From Rhodoferax sp. (GTDB lineage: Bacteria; Pseudomonadota; Gammaproteobacteria; Burkholderiales; Burkholderiaceae_C), in NCBI GenBank assembly GCA_031291295.1, contig JARLJI010000260.1:1-64000 (forward strand): a stretch of 64,000 nucleotides of DNA, read 5' to 3'. The position numbers were made by a program, and so were the translations under genes. Shown here one piece after another: positions 45,473 through 53,736 of the stretch. Within the stretch, counting starts at the first letter, position 1. The number at the start of each line of letters is the position of its first letter. Below the pieces are notes generated by a model that saw only the letters and a list, made by a program, of their open reading frames with translations, had not been told where the DNA came from and made no database searches.

Positions 45473-46874
45473 AGATTTTTTCAAGGCACTGCGCGGCAGC
45501 GACCTTGAGATCAGCCTGAACGCCCAGATCGATGCGGCACGCGCCGTCGAACTGGTCGGCTGGAGCGACCGCACCCTGCTCAAAAGCGCGCTGGGCACGA
45601 CGCTGGCCAAGACCACCCCGGACCGCGCCCTGTTCGACGACGCCTTTGACCGCTTCTTCCGTTTCAGCTCGTTCGAAAACATGGCCGCGCAAGGCAGCCC
45701 GGCCCCGCCCGGTTCGGACGCCATGGCAGCGCAAGACCCACCGGACCAGGCTCAAGACAAACAGACTGCAACCGGTTCCGGCGGGCCGGGCGGCTGCCAG
45801 GGCGGCGGGGGCCAGGCCTTGTCGCAGTTCCTGATGTCGGGTGACTCGGCGGCACTGGCCAAGCGCATGCAGGAAGCCGCGCGGGAAGTGGGTCTGACCG
45901 ACATCTGGTTCTTCACCCAAAAAGGCTACTACACCCAAAAAATCCAGCAGGCCATGGGACTCGACCTGCTGGACCGCGAAATTTCCGACGCCAAACGCCA
46001 GACGCTGGCACCCGAGCGCGCCATAGAACTCGAACTGGCGCGCAAACGGTTGTTTGTAGAGGTGCGCAATTTTGTCGAGCGCAAGCTCGCGCTCTTCGGC
46101 ACGGCACCCACGCGCCAGTTGCACGACGACTTTCTGCAGTCGCAAAAGCTCTCCAACATCGAAAAGCGCGATTTCACGCGCATGCACTTCATCGTCAGCA
46201 AAATCGCCAAACGGCTGGCTGATCGCCACTCGCGGCGCAAGAAGAAGCGCGTGCGTGGCCAGCTCGACTTCCGCAAGACCCTGCGCAAGAACGCCGCCTA
46301 CGACGGCGTGATGTTCGAAACCTTCTGGCGCTCCAAAGTGGTGGATCGGCCACGGGTGGTGGCCATCTGTGACGTCAGCGGCTCGGTGCGCCAGTACGCG
46401 CGCTTTTTGCTGCTGTTCCTGCACAGCCTGGGCGAGCAGGTGAGCGACCTGCGCAGTTTCGCCTTCACCAACCATCTGGTCGAGGTCAGCGACACCTTCG
46501 AGTCGCTGCCGGTCGAACAGGCGGTGGACAAAGTCATGCAGGCGGTAGGTGGCAGCGGCACCGACTACGGGCAGACGCTGCTCGACATCGAGGAGCAATT
46601 GCTGGACGACATCGATCGCCGCACCACAGTGTTGATACTCGGCGACGCGCGCAACAACCGCGGCGAAGCCCAGGCGCAAGTCATGCAAATGCTCTACCGG
46701 CGCGCGCGCCGGGTGATCTGGCTCAACCCCGAGCCCGTCTCGTTCTGGGGTCTGGGCGACTCGGAGATGAAACGCTACGCGCCTTATTGCCACATCGCGC
46801 GCGAATGCAACTCTATCACGCACCTGGAGAGCACGCTGGACGCGCTGCTGCGTACCCACTCGGCCAGCGCCTGA
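45456..46874 (+). CDS. VWA-domain protein, CoxE-like
   Basis: The 472-residue product starts at GTG 45456 (QATLEDFFKALRGSDLEISL), preceded by GGAG; this overlaps the moxR stop by 17 bases. The C-terminal VWA domain has the metal-binding (MIDAS) motif VVAICDVSGSVRQYARF near residue 305 and SGTDYGQTLLDIE. The central region has a Gly-rich linker (GSGGPGGCQGGGGQ) and a KR-rich stretch. CoxE-like proteins partner MoxR ATPases, for example in maturation of CO dehydrogenase; no molybdoenzyme gene lies nearby, so the client is probably another enzyme of this operon. Confidence 0.88.
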   Translation: MQATLEDFFKALRGSDLEISLNAQIDAARAVELVGWSDRTLLKSALGTTLAKTTPDRALFDDAFDRFFRFSSFENMAAQGSPAPPGSDAMAAQDPPDQAQDKQTATGSGGPGGCQGGGGQALSQFLMSGDSAALAKRMQEAAREVGLTDIWFFTQKGYYTQKIQQAMGLDLLDREISDAKRQTLAPERAIELELARKRLFVEVRNFVERKLALFGTAPTRQLHDDFLQSQKLSNIEKRDFTRMHFIVSKIAKRLADRHSRRKKKRVRGQLDFRKTLRKNAAYDGVMFETFWRSKVVDRPRVVAICDVSGSVRQYARFLLLFLHSLGEQVSDLRSFAFTNHLVEVSDTFESLPVEQAVDKVMQAVGGSGTDYGQTLLDIEEQLLDDIDRRTTVLILGDARNNRGEAQAQVMQMLYRRARRVIWLNPEPVSFWGLGDSEMKRYAPYCHIARECNSITHLESTLDALLRTHSASA

Positions 46875-46909
46875 AGCCCGCCCTCCCACGCTCATAGGAC
46901 ACACTACCC

Positions 46910-48550
46910 ATGGCCCGCCCCACATTGCAACTCCACCCCCGCAAAGAGCCGGTCACCGCGCACCCCGCCGCCACCCTCCTGCTGCTGCGTGATGGTGCGC
47001 TTGGCGTCGAAGTGTTGATGACCCGGCGCTCGCCGAAAGCCAGCTTTCTGCCCGGTGCCTATGTTTTTCCGGGAGGGCGCGTCGACCCGGCAGACCACCA
47101 GGCACACACACTGGCGCGCGCGCCTGACGCGGGCGGACGCTACCGCACGGCGGCACTGGCCGCGCTACGGGAAACCTTCGAGGAACTGGGCATCCTGCTG
47201 GCGGTACAGGCCGATGGCAAGCCCATCACCCACACCCACCTTCAAGAGTTGGACCGCAGCCAGGCGCTGTACCCGCAACTCCACGCCAGGGGCTGGTCGC
47301 TGACGCTTGATCAGATGCGCATGCTGGCCTGCTGGACGACAGACCGCAGCGTGCCCAAGCGTTTCAGCACCACGTTTTTCGCCGCCATGATGCCGGCGCA
47401 GCAAGACCCGGTGGCCGACGAAATGGAGCAGTTCGAGCCCGTCTGGGTCAGGCCCCAGGATGCGCTGGCGCAGCACCAGGCCGGCAACTTCTTCATGATC
47501 TTCCCGACCATCCGCACCTTGCACTGGCTGTCGGATTTCGAGCAGGCCGAGCAGGCCCTGGCTGCTTGCACCGAAGACGCGCCGCTGTGGAGCTCCTGTC
47601 CGCGGGGCGGACTGGTCGGTGGTCAACCGCAGCGCTTCATGGAGCACGAAGCGCCGTACGGCGAACTCGCGCTGGTCTGCCCGGACGGGCAGCTCGAGCA
47701 CCCGCTGGACTGGCAACACGAGCGGCAGGTGCCCCTGTTGCGGCACCTGCATCGCCTCACCGCCCCCAACGCCAGCGTCATGACCGGCCCCGGCACCAAC
47801 AGCTACATCGTGGGCGACGCGGCCAGCGGCTACATCGTCATTGATCCGGGCCCCTTGCTGAAGGACCCTATCGAACGCCTGCTGGCGTTCACGGCGGGCA
47901 ATATCACCGCCATCGTCTGCACCCATTCCCACCCCGATCACTCGCCGGCGGCACGGCCGCTGGCCGAAGCCTGCGCCCGCCTGAGTGGCCACACGCCGCC
48001 AGTGCTGGGCCTGGCCTCGGCCGCCACCGCGCGCGCCAATTCTCACTTCACACCCGACCGCGCCCTGGGCGACGGCGAGCGTCTGGCGTTGCGTAACGGT
48101 GTGCATCCGATCACCCTGCGCGTGGTGCACACGCCGGGGCACGCCGCCAACCACCTCTGCCTGATCCTCGAAGAGGATGGCTTGCTGTTCTCGGGCGACC
48201 ACATCCTGAACGGCAGCACCACCATCATCGATCCGCCGGACGGCGACATGAGCGCTTACCTCGATTCACTGGACCGCCTGGCGCTGGCCTGCGAGCAAGA
48301 TCGCATCGAATTCATCCTGCCGGCGCACGGCCATGTGATCGGTGACGCAGCACAGGCCATCGCGCAGCTCAAGGCACACCGGCTGCGGCGCGAAGCCAAG
48401 GTGCTGGCCGCCATGCGCGCAGCGCCCCACTGCGGACCGAACGCGTGGGTATCTTTAGCCTACGACGACACGTCCGAGGCGCTCTGGCCGCTGGCCCACA
48501 GATCACTGACCGCCCATGTGCAACGCATCGAACAACTAGCGATGCTTTGA
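46910..48550 (+). CDS. Nudix hydrolase - metallo-beta-lactamase fold fusion
   Basis: A 546-residue two-domain protein. The N-terminal part (about 1-210) has a Nudix-like core with AYVFPGGRVDPAD and AALRETFEELGIL, i.e. the REXXEE block, with an insertion between the Gly and Glu parts of the box. The C-terminal part (about 275-546) is a metallo-beta-lactamase domain with GPGTNSYIVGD, the metal motif CTHSHPDHSPAARPLA, HTPGHAANHLCLILE and FSGDHIL. Combined Nudix-MBL proteins are found in acyl-CoA clusters of related bacteria and may hydrolyse CoA derivatives or thioesters. The function is not established. Confidence 0.85.
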   Translation: MARPTLQLHPRKEPVTAHPAATLLLLRDGALGVEVLMTRRSPKASFLPGAYVFPGGRVDPADHQAHTLARAPDAGGRYRTAALAALRETFEELGILLAVQADGKPITHTHLQELDRSQALYPQLHARGWSLTLDQMRMLACWTTDRSVPKRFSTTFFAAMMPAQQDPVADEMEQFEPVWVRPQDALAQHQAGNFFMIFPTIRTLHWLSDFEQAEQALAACTEDAPLWSSCPRGGLVGGQPQRFMEHEAPYGELALVCPDGQLEHPLDWQHERQVPLLRHLHRLTAPNASVMTGPGTNSYIVGDAASGYIVIDPGPLLKDPIERLLAFTAGNITAIVCTHSHPDHSPAARPLAEACARLSGHTPPVLGLASAATARANSHFTPDRALGDGERLALRNGVHPITLRVVHTPGHAANHLCLILEEDGLLFSGDHILNGSTTIIDPPDGDMSAYLDSLDRLALACEQDRIEFILPAHGHVIGDAAQAIAQLKAHRLRREAKVLAAMRAAPHCGPNAWVSLAYDDTSEALWPLAHRSLTAHVQRIEQLAML

Positions 48551-48595
48551 ATCGCCGTTAAACCCTCATCACAACCACCTTACGGAGTACCCAGA

Positions 48596-49090
48596 TTGTC
48601 GAACACCGATCCATCCCAATTCCAGCGCATCGCCGACTACAAGCGAAGCTGGAGTAACAACCCCTTTCTGAACGCCCAGGGTCTCGAAGTCGAAGAAATC
48701 GGTACCGGCGAAGTGGTGGTGCGGCTGCCGCAAGTACTGCCGTCGCAGCGCGGCGGCGGCGGCACCGATCATGTGCTCAACGGCGGTGTCGTCTCTTACA
48801 TGTTTGATGGCGCACTCGGCTGGGCAATCATCTCCTCGCTGCTGGCGATGCCCGAAGCGCTGGAGATCGATCCGTTCGAGCTGCGCCAGTTCACCATCAA
48901 CCTCGACATTACCTACCTCGAAGCCTCGATAGGCGACCGCTTCGAGGCCCACGGCAAGGTGGTGCGGGTGAGCCGCAGCACGGCCTTCGCCGAGGGCCGT
49001 TTCTTCGATGCCAATGGCAAGCTCTGCGCCACCGCCAAGGGCATCTGGCGCGTGTTCTGGCCGCGCAACGCCACCCCCGTTCAAAGCTGA
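48596..49090 (+). CDS. PaaI-family (hotdog-fold) thioesterase
   Basis: A 164-residue hotdog protein with HVLNGGVVSYMFDGALGWAI, the active-site type helix of PaaI thioesterases, followed by LDITYLEASIGDRFEAHGKV and CATAKGIWRVF. The start is a TTG at 48596, supported by GGAG about nine bases upstream. It would hydrolyse an acyl-CoA intermediate and free CoA. It lies between the Nudix-MBL and AtuA genes, in the same direction and with short gaps. Confidence 0.82.
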   Translation: MSNTDPSQFQRIADYKRSWSNNPFLNAQGLEVEEIGTGEVVVRLPQVLPSQRGGGGTDHVLNGGVVSYMFDGALGWAIISSLLAMPEALEIDPFELRQFTINLDITYLEASIGDRFEAHGKVVRVSRSTAFAEGRFFDANGKLCATAKGIWRVFWPRNATPVQS

Positions 49091-49120
49091 TTTTTTTCAC
49101 TACAACAATAGGAGATACTC

Positions 49121-50902
49121 ATGCAATCCAAAACCCTTCGCATTGGTAGCGCCTCAGGCTTCTGGGGCGACACCGAGTTCGCAGCCGCCCAACTGGTTCA
49201 GCATGGCACCATTGATGTTCTGGTGTTCGACTACCTGGCCGAAATCACCATGTCGCTGCTCAGCCGCGCCAAGGCCAAGGACCCGGCACTGGGTTATGCG
49301 CCAGATTTTGTCACCGCCCTTCAGCCCCTGATGAAGGAACTGAAGTCGCGCGGCATCAAGGTCATTGCCAACGCCGGCGGCGTCAACCCGTCCGCCTGCC
49401 GCGCCGCGCTGGTGGCGGCGGCGCAGGCCGAAGGCGTTGACCTGAAAATTGCCGCCGTGCTGGGCGACGACCTGATGCCGCAGGTCGAGGCACTCCGCGC
49501 AACCGGTACCAAGGAGATGTTCGCCGGCAGCTCGTTCCCGCCGAAAGTCATGAGCGCCAACGCCTACCTCGGCGCCTTCCCGATTGCGGCCGCGCTGGCG
49601 GCCGGTGCCGACATCGTGGTCACTGGCCGCTGTGTCGACAGCGCCGTCACACTGGCACCGCTGATCCATGCCTTTGGCTGGACCGCCGCCGACCACGATC
49701 TGCTCGCGCAGGGCAGCCTGGCCGGCCACCTGATCGAGTGCGGCACGCAGGCCACCGGCGGCAACTACACCGACTGGGACACGGTACCGGGCTGGGACGA
49801 CATGGGCTTTCCCATCGCCGAGTGCCGCGCCGATGGCAGCTTCGTCATCACCAAGCCCGAAGGCACCGGCGGGCTGGTCTGCCCCTCCACGGTCGGCGAG
49901 CAGATGCTGTACGAAATCGGCGACCCGCGCGCCTACATCCTGCCCGACGTGATGTGCGATTTCACCGGCGTGACGCTCACGCAAATCGGCCCCGACCGCG
50001 TCGAGGTCAAGGGCGCGCGCGGCCGTGCGCCGACCGACCAGGCCAAGGTCAGCGTCACCTACGCCGACGGTTTCAGGGCCATGAGCCTGTTCATGATTGG
50101 CGGCATTGACGCTGGTGCCAAGGCGCAGCGCGTGGGTGCGGCCATGCTGGCGCGCATGCGACGCCACTATGCGCAACGCGGCTGGCCCGACTTCACCGAA
50201 ACCTGTGTCGAGGCCATCGGCGCCGAAGACACCTACGGCCCGCATGCTCGGCCCGATGCGCGCGAAGTGATGCTCAAGGTCGGCGTGCGCCATCCGGTCA
50301 AGGACGCGCTCGAACTGTTTTCACGCGAAGTGGCACCGCTGGCCCTGATGTCGGCCCCAGCCATCACCGGCTTCACCGGTGGTCGACCCAAGGTGCAGCC
50401 GGTAGTGCGACTGTTTTCCTGTCTGGTCCCCAAAACACAGGTGGTAGCGAGCATCGACATGGGCGAGCAGACCGTGGCAGCACCGCAGTGGCACGGCCAG
50501 ACATTCAACCCAGCAACCCTGCCCCAGGTGGGCGGCCCGCTGCCTGCCGCCGACGCCTTTGCGCGCGGCACACGCACAGTGCCGCTGGTGCGACTGGCGT
50601 GGGGACGCAGTGGTGACAAGGGCGACGCCGCCAACATCGGCATCCTGGCGCGCCAGCCCGGCTACCTGCCCTTCATCCGCGCCGCCCTGACCGAGCAGGC
50701 GGTGGCGGCCTGGTTCGCCCACCTCGTCAAGGGCAGCGTGCAGCGCTTCGACCTGCCCGGCACGCATGCGCTGAACTTTCTGATGCACGAAGCCCTGGGC
50801 GGCGGCGGGATCGCTTCCGTCCGCATGGACTCGCAGGGCAAGGCCTTTGCCCAGATGCTGCTCGATTTTCCGGTGCCCATTCCAGCCGACATGGCTCTTT
50901 GA
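49121..50902 (+). CDS. Acyclic terpene utilization AtuA family protein (DUF1446)
   Basis: The 593-residue protein shows DUF1446 blocks: LRIGSASGFWGDTEFAAAQL, LVFDYLAEITMSLL, IANAGGVNPSACR, VVTGRCVDSAVTLAPLIHAF, ATGGNYTDWDTVPGWDDMGF, EGTGGLVCPSTVGEQMLYEI and the C-terminal LAWGRSGDKGDAANIGI. AtuA is required for citronellol/geraniol catabolism in Pseudomonas, but its reaction is not settled. Its presence together with the AtuC/F-like carboxylase is the best clue that this island handles terpenoid or similarly branched acids. Confidence 0.92.
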   Translation: MQSKTLRIGSASGFWGDTEFAAAQLVQHGTIDVLVFDYLAEITMSLLSRAKAKDPALGYAPDFVTALQPLMKELKSRGIKVIANAGGVNPSACRAALVAAAQAEGVDLKIAAVLGDDLMPQVEALRATGTKEMFAGSSFPPKVMSANAYLGAFPIAAALAAGADIVVTGRCVDSAVTLAPLIHAFGWTAADHDLLAQGSLAGHLIECGTQATGGNYTDWDTVPGWDDMGFPIAECRADGSFVITKPEGTGGLVCPSTVGEQMLYEIGDPRAYILPDVMCDFTGVTLTQIGPDRVEVKGARGRAPTDQAKVSVTYADGFRAMSLFMIGGIDAGAKAQRVGAAMLARMRRHYAQRGWPDFTETCVEAIGAEDTYGPHARPDAREVMLKVGVRHPVKDALELFSREVAPLALMSAPAITGFTGGRPKVQPVVRLFSCLVPKTQVVASIDMGEQTVAAPQWHGQTFNPATLPQVGGPLPAADAFARGTRTVPLVRLAWGRSGDKGDAANIGILARQPGYLPFIRAALTEQAVAAWFAHLVKGSVQRFDLPGTHALNFLMHEALGGGGIASVRMDSQGKAFAQMLLDFPVPIPADMAL

Positions 50903-50947
50903 GAACTTTCACCCCCTTCCCCCTACCCCAAGACGGAGACACAAACC

Positions 50948-52144
50948 ATGAACACCCCGGCAACCACCGCCATTGCCAACACCGCTTCCGCGGCCCTGCG
51001 TGATCGCATCCGCGACGTGCAGGAAGCCGCCCGCGGCGTCACCACCCTATACCCGCGCAGCTACATCCTCCAGTGCATCAAGGAAGATCGCTTCCCCGAC
51101 GAGCTGTGGCAAAAGCTCGGCGAATTCGGCCTGCTCGGCCTGTCCGTCCCGGAAGAGTACGGCGGCTCCGGCGGCGGCGTACTGGAGATCACCGCGCTCA
51201 ATGAAGCCCTGGCGCTGGCCGGCGTGCCCACGCTGTTTCTGGTCGTCACCGGCCTGGGCCGGGTGCCAATCATGCGCAACGGCACACCCGAGCAAATCCG
51301 CAAGTTCGTCACGCCCACCTGCACCGGCGAGAAGAAACTGTGCTTTGCCATCACCGAACCCAATGCCGGCACCAACAGCTTTGCCATGACCACGCTGGCC
51401 ACGCCCAACACCGACGGCGGCTGGACGCTCAATGGCCAGAAGGTGTTCATCTCCGGCGCGCGCGATGCCGACTACATGCTGGTGATTGCCCGCACCACCA
51501 AGGCCAGCGAGGTGAAAAACCGCACCGAAGGCATCTCGCTGTTCGTGCTCGACATGAAAACGCCCGGCATCCAGCTGACGCAACTCAACATCCAGGTCGA
51601 AACCGCCGAGCGCCAGTACATGGTGTTCTTTGACAACGTCAAGCTGTCCGCCGACGCTCTGATCGGCGAAGCCGGCAAGGGCGCCAAGCTGATGTTTGAA
51701 GGCCTGAACTCGGAGCGCCTGCTGGCCGCCGGAGCCGCTATCGGCCTGGGCGACTATGCGCTGGCCAAGGCGGTGGCCTATTCCAAGGAGCGCAAGCCCT
51801 TCGGCAAGCCGATCGGCTCGTACCAGGCACTGCAGCACCGCATGGCGCAGGCCAAGGCGCAGATCGAGGCAGCCCGGCTGATGACCTACAACGCCGCCGA
51901 GCGCTTCGATGCTGGCGAGGACGCCGGTGCGCATGCCAACATGGCCAAGCTGCTAGGCTCGCAAGCGGCCGTGGCCGCCGTCGAGGCCGCGCTGCAAACC
52001 CACGGCGGCTACGGCTTTGATCGCGACTACGACATCATCACGCTGTGGCCCATGGTGCGCCTGCTGGAAATCGCACCCATCAACAACGAGATGCTGCTCA
52101 ACTATATTGGCGAACACGTGCTGGGCCTACCGAAGTCGTACTGA
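50948..52144 (+). CDS. Acyl-CoA dehydrogenase
   Basis: A 398-residue enzyme, last enzyme gene of the operon. It has AITEPNAGTNSFAMTTLATP, LNGQKVFISGARDADYMLV, the helix-G ER pair in GLNSERLLAAGAAIG and THGGYGFDRDYDI. Near the C-terminus LLEIAPINNEML retains a Glu at the position of the general YEG base, unlike its paralogues here. In this respect it differs from the copy at 14603-15760 (LYQVAPIST), although both end VLGLP(K/R)S(Y/F) and are clearly related. Confidence 0.92.
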   Translation: MNTPATTAIANTASAALRDRIRDVQEAARGVTTLYPRSYILQCIKEDRFPDELWQKLGEFGLLGLSVPEEYGGSGGGVLEITALNEALALAGVPTLFLVVTGLGRVPIMRNGTPEQIRKFVTPTCTGEKKLCFAITEPNAGTNSFAMTTLATPNTDGGWTLNGQKVFISGARDADYMLVIARTTKASEVKNRTEGISLFVLDMKTPGIQLTQLNIQVETAERQYMVFFDNVKLSADALIGEAGKGAKLMFEGLNSERLLAAGAAIGLGDYALAKAVAYSKERKPFGKPIGSYQALQHRMAQAKAQIEAARLMTYNAAERFDAGEDAGAHANMAKLLGSQAAVAAVEAALQTHGGYGFDRDYDIITLWPMVRLLEIAPINNEMLLNYIGEHVLGLPKSY

Positions 52145-52191
52145 GCGGATGGCCGTCATGCCTGTCGTACGTCTTTATTCATTTCCTGAAA

Positions 52192-52974
52192 ATGTACGCC
52201 ATACGCTCCGAACCTGATCGCTCAGTGGTCAAGCGGCCACGAGGCCGCCCGCGTAAGACGCCGGAAGAGCGCAATGATGGCAACCGTCACCAAGACCTCG
52301 TCAAGGCCGCGGCCAAACTGTTTCGACGCCACGGCTTCAACGGCACGAGCACGCGCGACATCGCCTGCGCCGTCGGCATGCATTCCGGATCGCTCTTCTG
52401 TCACTTCAAGAGTAAGGATGCGCTGTTGTACGAGGTGATGCAGAAAGGCATGCGCAGCGCGCTGGCGCGCCAGACGATCGTGCTGCTTTCCGAACATGAC
52501 GCTGCAACCACGCTGCGGCAATTGATCCGTTCGCATTTCGACACGCTGCTGGGACCGAACAGCGATTTCATGCATGCGGTACTCTACGAGTCGCGCTCTC
52601 TCAACACTCAGCAGCGCAACGTCATCGCAAAGCTGCAATGTGACTACGAAGCAGCATGGACGCCAGTGCTCCAAGAACTGTGCTTGACCGGCTGCTTGCA
52701 AGTCGAGGTGCCCCTTCTTGCGCGCCTTTTGATCTTTGGTGCACTTAACTGGTCAGTACAGTGGTTCGACGCAAAGAATGGGCGCTCGCGTGATGACCTG
52801 ATCGATGCGGTAATGGCGTTGTTTATACGTAAGAGGTCGCCTGCGTTACAAAAACAGGCCCTCGGCGTTGCCAGCGCCGCGCGCAGTGAAGAACTCGATC
52901 ATCAGGCGGTTGACCGTATCGGGCTGCTCATAGGCCACCCAGTGGCTCGCATCTGGCACGATGCGGCAGGCTAG
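52192..52974 (+). CDS. TetR family transcriptional regulator, C-terminally extended
   Basis: The start is ATG 52192 (MYAIRSEPDRSVVKRPRG), preceded by a basic N-terminus (RPRGRPRKTPEERN). The HTH is TSTRDIACAVGMHSGSLFCH followed by FKSKDALLYEVM. The body resembles the regulator at 33152-33781 (ESRSLN, FGALNWSVQWF), so both may recognise related ligands. At 260 residues it is about 45 longer than usual, and the last part reads antisense through the end of the convergent hydrolase gene (52846-52974), suggesting loss of the ancestral stop. Confidence 0.88.
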   Translation: MYAIRSEPDRSVVKRPRGRPRKTPEERNDGNRHQDLVKAAAKLFRRHGFNGTSTRDIACAVGMHSGSLFCHFKSKDALLYEVMQKGMRSALARQTIVLLSEHDAATTLRQLIRSHFDTLLGPNSDFMHAVLYESRSLNTQQRNVIAKLQCDYEAAWTPVLQELCLTGCLQVEVPLLARLLIFGALNWSVQWFDAKNGRSRDDLIDAVMALFIRKRSPALQKQALGVASAARSEELDHQAVDRIGLLIGHPVARIWHDAAG

Positions 52975-53736
52975 CCGCTGCGTGTTTGATTCCAGGTAGG
53001 CGGCACGCGCCGCCGCATCAGGCTGCGGCAGTGGGTCGCGGTCACCCAGAATGCACAGCACCGGGCAGCGCGTGGCGCGCAAGCTCGGGCCCAGGGTGTC
53101 GCGGTTGCCAAGAAAACGTGATTTGAAGCGCACCAAGCTATGGTTGTGCCGCTGTATCGCCACCGTCAGCGCATCGATGCGGCGTGGGTCGCCGACCATC
53201 ATCAGCTCAAGGTTGCGGCGATGGATCGCGTCAGTCTGACTCTCGCTGGCACCCGGCGGCACGGCTTTGAGCTGCGGATGGATCCAGGTGCCGGGCGGAA
53301 AGCCGCCGGGTCCGAGCAGGCACAGGCCAGTCACCCGCTCGGGCAGGCGCGCCGACAACCAGGCAGCCATCACGCCGCCGAAGGAAAAACCCGCGATCAT
53401 GAAGGATTCGCCGGGCGGCACGAGTCCACCTTCCGCGGCTGCCATCAAGTATTGACCGTAGTCGTCGAGGTCGGTGACCCGCAGCACGTCTAGCGACTCG
53501 CCCATGCCCGGAAGATCGGGCACGACGATGCGAAAGTGCTGCGCCAGCGCTTCCATGTTGCGAATCCAGTGGGTCCATGAGCCAGTGCCACCATGCAGCA
53601 ACAACAACGTCGGGCCACGGCCTGCGGCGCGTGCAATGACGCCGGCGCTGCGCCAGGTCTGCCAGTCCATGTCAGGCAGCAGGGCCTGCGGCTCGATCAA
53701 TGGCAGCGGATGTGCAGTGGTCAGTTGCGCATTCAC
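52846..53736 (-). CDS. Alpha/beta hydrolase
   Basis: A 296-residue hydrolase with oxyanion HGGTGSWTHWIRNMEAL, nucleophile elbow IAGFSFGGVMAAWLS, the acid-region DRDPLPQPDAAARAAYLES and the catalytic His in VPDASHWVAYEQP. The start at GTG 53736 forms a GTGA overlap with the upstream thiolase-like gene, which favours it over a longer frame. It ends 128 bases inside the convergent tetR gene. The target, perhaps a CoA-ester-derived ketone or lactone, is unknown. Confidence 0.85.
   Translation of the reverse strand: MNAQLTTAHPLPLIEPQALLPDMDWQTWRSAGVIARAAGRGPTLLLLHGGTGSWTHWIRNMEALAQHFRIVVPDLPGMGESLDVLRVTDLDDYGQYLMAAAEGGLVPPGESFMIAGFSFGGVMAAWLSARLPERVTGLCLLGPGGFPPGTWIHPQLKAVPPGASESQTDAIHRRNLELMMVGDPRRIDALTVAIQRHNHSLVRFKSRFLGNRDTLGPSLRATRCPVLCILGDRDPLPQPDAAARAAYLESNTQRLACRIVPDASHWVAYEQPDTVNRLMIEFFTARGAGNAEGLFL

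Noticed and set aside
45372-46925. 517-residue antisense open frame opposite the VWA gene
   Set aside because: It overlaps a gene with a clear MIDAS motif and shows no family resemblance.
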